Shown here in pieces: positions 53,271-63,115 of a stretch of 64,000 nt of DNA. Each line of letters begins with the position of its first letter. Position 1 is the stretch's first letter. Source of the stretch: Odiellus spinosus (lineage: Eukaryota; Arthropoda; Arachnida; Opiliones; Phalangiidae); the NCBI GenBank assembly GCA_963920705.1, contig CAWUCO010000219.1, forward strand, positions 992,001-1,056,000. Reading direction: 5' to 3'. The position numbers and the translations under genes were made by a program. The notes below the pieces were generated by a model, which worked only from the letters and a program-made list of their open reading frames with translations, was not told the origin of the DNA and did not search any database.

Positions 53271-55640
53271 TTTGGATGTATACTTGTGAAATTTTTGGAT
53301 CTATACTTGGGAAATTTTTGGATCTATACTTGGGAAATTTTTGAATCTATACTTGGGAAATTTTTGGACCTATACTTGGGAAAATTTTGGATCTATACTT
53401 GTGAAATTTTTCGATCTATACTTGGAAAATTTTTCGATTTATGCTTGGGAAATTTTTGGATCTATACTTGGGAAATTTTTGGATGTATACTTGTGAAATT
53501 TTTGGATCTATACTTGGGAAATTTTTGGATCTATACTTGGGAAATTTTTGGATCTATTCATGGGAAATTTTTGGGAAATTTTTCTTACTATACTTGGGAA
53601 ATTTTTCGATCTATACTTGGGAAATTTTTCGATCTATACTTGGGAAATTTTTCGATCTATACTTGGAAAATTTTTGGATCTATACTTGGGAAATTTTTCG
53701 ATCTATACTTGGGAAATTTTTCGATCTATACTTGGGAAATTTTTCGATCTATACTTGGGAAATTTTTGAATCTCTACTTGGGAAATTTTTGAATCTCTAC
53801 TTGGGAAATTTTTGGACTATACTTGGGAAATTTTTGATTCTATGCTTGGGAAATTTTTGAATCTATACTTGAGAAATTTTTGGATCTATACTTGGGAAAT
53901 TTTTGGATCTATACTTGGGAAATTTTTGGATCTATACTTGGGAAATTTTTGGATGTATACTTGGAAAATTTTTGGATCTATACTTGGGAAATTTTTGAAT
54001 CTACACTTGGGAAATTTTTGGATCTATACTTGGGAAATTTTTGGATGTATACTTGGGAAATTTTTGGATCTATACTTGGGAAATTTTTGGATCTATACTT
54101 GGGAAATTTTTCGATCTATACTTGGGAAATTTTTGAATCTATACTTGGGAAATTTTTGGATCTATACTTGGGAAATTTTTGGATCTATACTTGGGAAATT
54201 TTTGGATCTATACTTGGGAAATTTTTGGATGTATACTTGTAAAATTTTTGGATCTATACTTGGGAAATTTTTGAATCTATACTTGGGAAATTTTTGGATC
54301 TATACTTGGGAAATTTTTCTTACTATACTTGGGAAATTTTTCGATCTATACTTGGAAAATTTTTGGATCTATACTTGGGAAATTTTTCGATCTATACTTG
54401 GGAAATTTTTCGATCTATACTTGGGAAATTTTTCGATCTATACTTGGGAAATTTTTGAATCTCTACTTGGGAAATTTTTGAATCTCTACTTGGGAAATTT
54501 TTGGACTATACTTGGGAAATTTTTGATTCTATGCTTGGGAAATTTTTGAATCTATACTTGAGAAATTTTTGGATCTATACTTGGGAAATTTTTGGATCTA
54601 TACTTGGGAAATTTTTGGATCTATACTTGGGAAATTTTTGGATGTATACTTGGAAAATTTTTGGATCTATACTTGGGAAATTTTTGAATCTACACTTGGG
54701 AAATTTTTGGATCTATACTTGGGAAATTTTTGGATGTATACTTGGGAAATTTTTGGATCTATACTTGGGAAATTTTTGGATCTATACTTGGGAAATTTTT
54801 CGATCTATACTTGGGAAATTTTTGAATCTATACTTGGGAAATTTTTGGATCTATACTTGGGAAATTTTTGGATCTATACTTGGGAAATTTTTGGATCTAT
54901 ACTTGGGAAATTTTTGGATGTATACTTGTAAAATTTTTGGATCTATACTTGGGAAATTTTTGAATCTATACTTGGGAAATTTTTGGATCTATACTTGGGA
55001 AATTTTTGGATCTATACTTGGGAAATTTTTGGATCTATACTTGGGAAATTTTGGATCTATACTTGGGAAATTTTTCGATCTATTCTTGGAAAATTTTTCG
55101 ATCTATGCTTGGGAAATTTTTGGATCTATACTTGGGAAATTTTTGGATGTATACTTGTGAAATTTTTGGATCTATACTTGGGAAATTTTTGGATCTATAC
55201 TTGGGAAATTTTTGAATCTATACTTGGGAAATTTTTGGACCTATACTTGGGAAAATTTTGGATCTATACTTGTGAAATTTTTCGATCTATACTTGGAAAA
55301 TTTTTCGATCTATGCTTGGGAAATTTTTGGATCTATACTTGGGAAATTTTTGGATGTATACTTGTGAAATTTTTGGATCTATACTTGGGAAATTTTTGGA
55401 TCTATACTTGGGAAATTTTTGGATCTATTCATGGGAAATTTTTGGGAAATTTTTCTTACTATACTTGGGAAATTTTTCGATCTATACTTGGGAAATTTTT
55501 CGATCTATACTTGGGAAATTTTTCGATCTATACTTGGGAAATTTTTCGATCTATACTTGGAAAATTTTTGGATCTATACTTGGGAAATTTTTCGATCTAT
55601 ACTTGGGAAATTTTTCGATCTATACTTGGGAAATTTTTCG
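52448..55640 (+). repeat. 1,871-bp higher-order repeat with an internal 1,182-bp partial copy
   Basis: Bases from about 52448 to 54318 match those from 54319 to about 55510 at 1,871 bp (CTTACTATAC monomers at 52448 and 54319). Inside the first copy, 52630-53118 recurs at 53812-54300, 1,182 bp away. Anchors at 52630, 53812 and 54501 all carry GATTCTATGC. The junction at about 54316 joins a GGATC monomer directly to CTTACTATAC, skipping CTATTCATGGG and GGATTTATAC. Confidence 0.87.
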
Positions 55641-58210
55641 ATCTATACTTGGGAAATTTTTGAATCTCTACTTGGGAAATTTTTGAATCTCTACTTGGGA
55701 AATTTTTGGACTATACTTGGGAAATTTTTGGATCTATGCTTGGGAAATTTTTGAATCTATACTTGAGAAATTTTTGGATGTATACTTGGGAAATTTTTGG
55801 ATCTATACTTGGGAAATTTTTGAATCTATACTTGGTAAATTTTTGGATCTATACTTGGTAAATTTTTGGATGTATACTTGGGAAATTTTTGGATCTATAC
55901 TTGGGAAATTTTTCGATCTATACTTGGGAAATTTTTCGATCTATACTTCGGAAGTTTTTCGATCTATACTTGGAAAATTTTGGATCTAAACTTGGAAAAT
56001 TTTGGATCTATACTTGTGAAATTTTTCGATCTATACTTGGAAAATTTTTCGATCTATGCTTGGGAAATTTTTGGATCTATACTTGGGAAATTTTTGGATG
56101 TATACTTGTGAAATTTTTGGATCTATACTTGGGAAATTTTTGGATCTATTCATGGGAAATTTTTGGGAAATTTTTCTTACTATACTTGGGAAATTTTTCG
56201 ATCTATACTTGGGAAATTTTTCGATCTATACTTGGAAAATTTTTGGATCTATACTTGGGAAATTTTTCGATCTATACTTGGGAAATTTTTCGATCTATAC
56301 TTGGGAAATTTTTCGATCTATACTTGGGAAATTTTTGAATCTCTACTTGGGAAATTTTTGGACTATACTTGGGAAATTTTTGATTCTATGCTTGGGAAAT
56401 TTTTGAATCTATACTTGAGAAATTTTTGGATCTATACTTGGGAAATTTTTGGATCTATACTTGGGAAATTTTTGGATCTATACTTGGGAAATTTTTGGAT
56501 GTATACTTGGAAAATTTTTGGATCTATACTTGGGAAATTTTTGAATCTATACTTGGGAAATTTTTGGATCTATACTTGGGAAATTTTTGGATCTATACTT
56601 GGGAAATTTTTGGATCTATACTTGGGAAATTTTTGGATGTATACTTGGAAAATTTTTGGATCTATACTTGGGAAATTTTTGAATCTATACTTGGGAAATT
56701 TTTGGATCTATACTTGGGAAATTTTTGGATCTATACTTGGGAAATTTTGGATCTATACTTGGGAAATTTTTCGATCTATACTTGGAAAATTTTTCGATCT
56801 ATGCTTGGGAAATTTTTGGATCTATACTTGGGAAATTTTTGGATGTATACTTGTGAAATTTTTGGATCCATACTTGGGAAATTTTTGAATCTATACTTGG
56901 GAAATTTTTGAATCTATACTTGGGAAATTTTTGGACCTATACTTGGGAAAATTTTGGATCTATACTTGTGAAATTTTTCGATCTATACTTGGAAAATTTT
57001 TCGATCTATGCTTGGGAAATTTTTGGATCTACACTTGGGAAATTTTTGGATGTATACTTGTGAAATTTTTGGATCTATACTTGGGAAATTTTTCGATCTA
57101 TACTTGGGAAATTTTTCGATCTATACTTGGGAAATTTTTCGATCTATACTTGGGAAATTTTTCGATCTATACTTGGAAAATTTTTGGATCTATACTTGGG
57201 AAATTTTTCGATCTATACTTGGGAAATTTTTCGATCTATACTTGGGAAATTTTTGAATCTCTACTTGGGAAATTTTTGAATCTCTACTTGGGAAATTTTT
57301 GGACTATACTTGGGAAATTTTTGGATCTATGCTTGGGAAATTTTTGAATCTATACTTGAGAAATTTTTGGATCTATACTTGGGAAATTTTTGGATCTATA
57401 CTTGGGAAATTTTTGGATCTATACTTGGGAAATTTTTGGATGTATACTTGGAAAATTTTTGGATCTATACTTGGGAAATTTTTGAATCTATACTTGGGAA
57501 ATTTTTGGATCTATACTTGGGAAATTTTTGGATGTATACTTGGGAAATTTTTGGATCTATACTTGGGAAATTTTTCGATCTATACTTGGGAAATTTTTGG
57601 ATCTATACTTGGGAAATGTTTGAATCTATACTTGGGAAATTTTTGGATCTATACTTGGGAAATATTTGAATCTATACTTGGGAAATTTATGGACCTATAC
57701 TTGGGAAATTTTTGAATCTATACTTGAGAAATTTTTGGATCTATACTTGGGAAATTTTGGATCTATACTTGGAAAATTTTTCGATCTATACTAGGGAAAT
57801 TTTTGGATGTATACTTGGGAAATTTTTGAATCTCTACTTGGGAAATTTTTGAATCTCTACTTGGGAAATTTTTGGACTATACATGGGAAATTTTTGGATC
57901 TATGCTTGGGAAATTTTTGAATCTATACTTGAGAAATTTTTGGATCTATACTTGGGAAATTTTTGGATCTATACTTGGGAAATTTTTGGATCTATACTTG
58001 GGAAATCTTTGGATGTATACTTGGAAAATTTTTGGATCTATACTTGGGAAATTTTTGAATCTATACTTGGGAAATTTTTGGATCTATACTTGGGAAATTT
58101 TTGGATCTATACTTGGGAAATTTTTGGATCTATACTTGGGAAATTTTGGATCTATACTTGGGAAATTTTTGGATCTATACTTGGGAAATTTTTGGATCTA
58201 TACTTGGGAA
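55640..58210 (+). repeat. Mosaic stretch without a clear tandem period
   Basis: Still pure 23-bp satellite, with anchors at 55706, 56358, 57299 and 57872, but I find no long tandem partner within it. The part from about 55770 to 56010 is unusually rich in private changes: two TTGGTAAATT monomers, ACTTCGGAAG at about 55947, CTAAACTTGGA and two shortened T tracts in a row. From about 56430 to 56740 a GGATGTATAC/TTGGA, GGATC, GAATC motif repeats at about 138 bp. The rest resembles cassettes found elsewhere. Confidence 0.75.
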
Positions 58211-58214
58211 ATTT

Positions 58215-61200
58215 TTGAATCTCTACTTGGGAAATTTTTGGACTATACTTGGGAAATTTTTGGATCTATGCTTGGGAAATTTTTGGATCTATACTTGAGA
58301 AATTTTTGGATCTATACTTGGGAAATTTTTGGATCTATACTTGGGAAATTTTTGGATCTATACTTGGGAAATTTTTGGATGTATACTTGGAAAATTTTTG
58401 GATCTATACTTGGGAAATTTTTGAATCTATACTTGGGAAATTTTTGGATCTATACTTGGGAAATTTTTGGATGTATACTTGGGAAATTTTTGGATCTATA
58501 CTTGGGAAATTTTTCGATCTATACTTGGGAAATTTTTCGATCTATACTTGGGAAATTTTTGCATCTATACTTGGGAAATTTTTGGATCTATACTTGGGAA
58601 ATTTTTGAATCTATACTTGGGAAATTTATGGACCCATACTTGGGAAATTTTTGAATCTATACTTGAGAAATTTTTGGATCTATACTTGGGAAATTTTGGA
58701 TCTATACTTGGAAAATTTTTCGATCTATACTAGGGAAATTTTTGGATGTATACTTGTGAAATTTTTGGATCTATACTTGGGAAATTTTTCGATCTATACT
58801 TGGAAAATTTTTCGATCTATGCTTGGGAAATTTTTCGATCTATACTTGGGAAATTTTTGAATCTCTACTTGGGAAATTTTTGAATCTCTACTTGGGAAAT
58901 TTTTGGACTATACATGGGAAATTTTTGGATCTATGCTTGGGAAATTTTTGAATCTGTACTTGAGAAATTTTTGGATCTATACTTGGGAAATTTTTGGATC
59001 TATACTTGGGAAATTTTTGGATCTATACTTGGGAAATCTTTGGATGTATACTTGGAAAATTTTTGGATCTATACTTGGGAAATTTTTGAATCTATACTTG
59101 GGAAATTTTTGGATCTATACTTGGGAAATTTTTGGATCTATACTTGGGAAATTTTGGATCTATACTTGGGAAATTTTTCGATCTATACTTGGAAAATTTT
59201 TCGATCTATGCTTGGGAAATTTTTGGATCTATACTTGGGAAATTTTTGGATGTATACTTGTGAAATTTTTGGATCTATACTTGGGAAATCTTTGGATGTA
59301 TACTTGGAAAATTTTTGGATCTATACTTGGGAAATCTTTGGATGTATACTTGGAAAATTTTTGGATCTATACTTGGGAAATTTTTGAATCTATACTTGGG
59401 AAATTTTTGGATCTATACTTGGGAAATTTTTGGATCTATACTTGGGAAATTTTTGGATCTATACTTGGGAAATTTTGGATCTATACTTGGGAAATTTTTC
59501 GATCTATACTTGGAAAATTTTTCGATCTATGCTTGGGAAATTTTTGGATCTATACTTGGGAAATTTTTGGATGTATACTTGTGAAATTTTTGGATCTATA
59601 CTTGGGAAATTTTTGGATCTATACTTGGGAAATTTTGAATCTATACTTGGGAAATTTTTGGACCTATACTTGGGAAAATTTTGGATCTATACTTGTGAAA
59701 TTTTTGGATCTATACTTGGGAAATTTTTGGATCTATACTTGGGAAATTTTTGGATCTATTCATGGGAAATTTTTTGATTTATACTTGGGAAATTTTTCTT
59801 ACTATACTTGGGAAATTTTTCGATCTATACTTGGGAAATTTTTCGATCTATACTTGGAAAATTTTTGGATCTATACTTGGGAAATTTTTCGATCTATACT
59901 TGGGAAATTTTTCGATCTATACTTGGGAAATTTTTCGATCTATACTTGGGAAATTTTTGAATCTCTACTTGGGAAATTTTTGAATCTCTACTTGGGAAAT
60001 TTTTGGACTATACTTGGGAAATTTTTGGATCTATGCTTGGGAAATTTTTGAATCTATACTTGAGAAATTTTTGGATCTATACTTGGGAAATTTTTGGATC
60101 TATACTTGGGTAATTTTTGGATCTATACTTGGGAAATTTTTCGATCTATACTTGGAAAATTTTTGGATCTATACTTGGGAAATTTTTCGATCTATACTTG
60201 GGAAATTTTTCGATCTATACTTGGGAAATTTTTCGATCTATACTTGGGAAATTTTTGAATCTCTACTTGGGAAATTTTTGAATCTCTACTTGGGAAATTT
60301 TTGGACTATACTTGGGAAATTTTTGGATCTATGCTTGGGAAATTTTTGAATCTATACTTGAGAAATTTTTGGATCTATACTTGGGAAATTTTTGGATCTA
60401 TACTTGGGAAATTTTTGGATCTATACTTGGGAAATTTTTGGATGTATACTTGGAAAATTTTTGGATCTATACTTGGGAAATTTTTGAATCTATACTTGGG
60501 AAATTTTTGGATCTATACTTGGGAAATTTTTGGATGTATACTTGGGAAATTTTTGGATCTATACTTGGGAAATTTTTCGATCTATACTTGGGAAATTTTT
60601 CGATCTATACTTGGGAAATTTTTGAATCTATACTTGGGAAATTTTTGGATCTATACTTGGGAAATTTTTGAATCTATACTTGGGAAATTTATGGACCCAT
60701 ACTTGGGAAATTTTTGAATCTATACTTGAGAAATTTTTGGATCTATACTTGGGAAATTTTGGATCTATACTTGGAAAATTTTTCGATCTATACTAGGGAA
60801 ATTTTTGGATGTATACTTGTGAAATTTTTGGATCTATACTTGGGAAATTTTTCGATCTATACTTGGAAAATTTTTCGATCTATGCTTGGGAAATTTTTCG
60901 ATCTATAATTGGGAAATTTTTGAATCTCTACTTGGGAAATTTTTGAATCTCTACTTGGGAAATTTTTGGACTATACATGGGAAATTTTTGGATCTATGCT
61001 TGGGAAATTTTTGAATCTGTACTTGAGAAATTTTTGGATCTATACTTGGGAAATTTTTGGATCTATACTTGGGAAATTTTTGGATCTATACTTGGGAAAT
61101 CTTTGGATGTATACTTGGAAAATTTTTGGATCTATACTTGGGAAATTTTTGAATCTATACTTGGGAAATTTTTGGATCTATACTTGGGAAATTTTCGGAT

Positions 61201-61449
61201 CTATACTTGGGAAATTTTGGATCTATACTTGGGAAATTTTTCGATCTATACTTGGAAAATTTTTCGATCTATGCTTGGGAAATTTTTGGATCTATACTTG
61301 GGAAATTTTTGGATGTATACTTGTGAAATTTTTGGATCTATACTTGGGAAATCTTTGGATGTATACTTGGAAAATTTTTGGATCTATACTTGGGAAATCT
61401 TTGGATGTATACTTGGAAAATTTTTGGATCTATACTTGGGAAATTTTTG
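58215..61449 (+). repeat. 2,063-bp repeat pair
   Basis: Bases from about 58215 to 59386 match 60278 to 61449 at an offset of 2,063 bp (anchors 58238/60301 and 58903/60966). Both carry ATTTATGGACCCATAC (near 58625 and 60688) and a doubled AAATCTTT cassette (59.3 and 61.4 kb). The intervening stretch, about 59387 to 60277, resembles the 20.3-21.1 kb region: the nine-monomer cassettes at 20600 and 59752 and the anchors at 20851/60003 and 21149/60301 are all 39,152 bp apart. Confidence 0.85.
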
Positions 61450-63115
61450 GATGTATACTTGTGAAATTTTTGGATCTATACTTGGGAAATTTTTGAATCT
61501 CTACTTGGGAAATTTTTGAATCTCTACTTGGGAAATTTTTGGTTTATACTTGGGAAATTTTTGGATCTATGCTTGGGAAATTTTTGAATCTATACTTGAG
61601 AAATTTTTGGATCTATACTTGGGAAATTTTTGGATCTATACTTGGGAAATTTTTGGATCTATACTTGGGAAATTTTTGGATGTATACTTGGAAAATTTTT
61701 GGATCTATACTTGGGAAATTTTTGAATCTATACTTGGGAAATTTTTGGATCTATACTTGAGAAATTTTTGGATGTATACTTGGGAAATTTTTGGATCTAT
61801 ACTTGGGAAATTTTTCGATCTATACTTGGGAAATATTTGGATCTATACTTGGGAAATATTTGAATCTATACTTGGGAAATTTTTGAATCTACACTTGGGA
61901 AATTTTTGGATCTATACTTGGGAAATTTTTGAATCTATACTTGGGAAATTTTTGGACCTATACTTGGGAAATTTTTGAATCTATACTTGGGAAATTTTTG
62001 GATCTATACTTGGGAAATTTTTGAATCTATACTTGGGAAATTTATGGACCCATACTTGGGAAATTTTTGAATCTATACTTGAGAAATTTTTGGATCTATA
62101 CTTGGGAAATTTTGGATCTATACTTGGAAAATTTTTCGATCTATACTAGGGAAATTTTTGGATGTATACTTGTGAAATTTTTGGATCTATACTTGGGAAA
62201 TTTTTCGATCTATACTTGGAAAATTTTTCGATCTATGCTTGGGAAATTTTTCGATCTATACTTGGGAAATTTTTGAATCTCTACTTGGGAAATTTTTGAA
62301 TCTCTACTTGGGAAATTTTTGGACTATACATGGGAAATTTTTGGATCTATGCTTGGGAAATTTTTGAATCTGTACTTGAGAAATTTTTGGATCTATACTT
62401 GGGAAATTTTTGGATCTATACTTGGGAAATTTTTGGATCTATACTTGGGAAATCTTTGGATGTATACTTGGAAAATTTTTGGATCTATACTTGGGAAATT
62501 TTTGAATCTATACTTGGGAAATTTTTGGATCTATACTTGGGAAATTTTTGGATCTATACTTGGGAAATTTTGGATCTATACTTGGGAAATTTTTCGATCT
62601 ATACTTGGAAAATTTTTCGATCTATGCTTGGGAAATTTTTGGATCTATACTTGGGAAATTTTTGGATGTATACTTGTGAAATTTTTCGATCTATACTTGG
62701 GAAATCTTTGGATGTATACTTGGAAAATTTTTGGATCTATACTTGGGAAATCTTTGGATGTATACTTGGAAAATTTTTGGATCTATACTTGGGAAATTTT
62801 TGGATGTATACTTGTGAAATTTTTGGATCTATACTTGGGAAATTTTTGAATCTCTACTTGGGAAATTTTTGAATCTCTACTTGGGAAATTTTTGGACTAT
62901 ACTTGGGAAATTTTTGGATCTATGCTTGGGAAATTTTTGAATCTATACTTGAGAAATTTTTGGATCTATACTTGGGAAATTTTTGGATCTATACTTGGGA
63001 AATTTTTGGATCTATACTTGGGAAATTTTTGGATGTATACTTGGGAAATTTTTGGATCTATACTTGGGAAATTTTTGAATCTATACTTGGGAAATTTTTG
63101 GATCTATACTTGGGA
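60687..63115 (+). repeat. 1,353-bp higher-order repeat, two tandem copies
   Basis: Copies run from about 60687 to 62039 and from 62040 to about 63115 at 1,353 bp; anchors 60966/62319 and the modified anchor 61539/62892 pair exactly. Both start at ATTTATGGACCCATAC. The first copy alone has GGTTTATAC in place of GGACTATAC near 61541, CTATAATTGGG near 60904 and TTTTCGGATC near 61195. Confidence 0.87.

Noticed and set aside
58903..60051. Long open frame of 382 codons, and similar ones at 16872-17957 (361), 17961-18977 (338) and 21929-22918 (329)
   Set aside because: They consist only of the translated satellite. The consensus lacks stops in all + frames, the same peptide appears in every frame, many starts would be TTG, and units of 22 bp shift the frame without any sign of correction. 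No domain, signal peptide or non-repeat segment is present.
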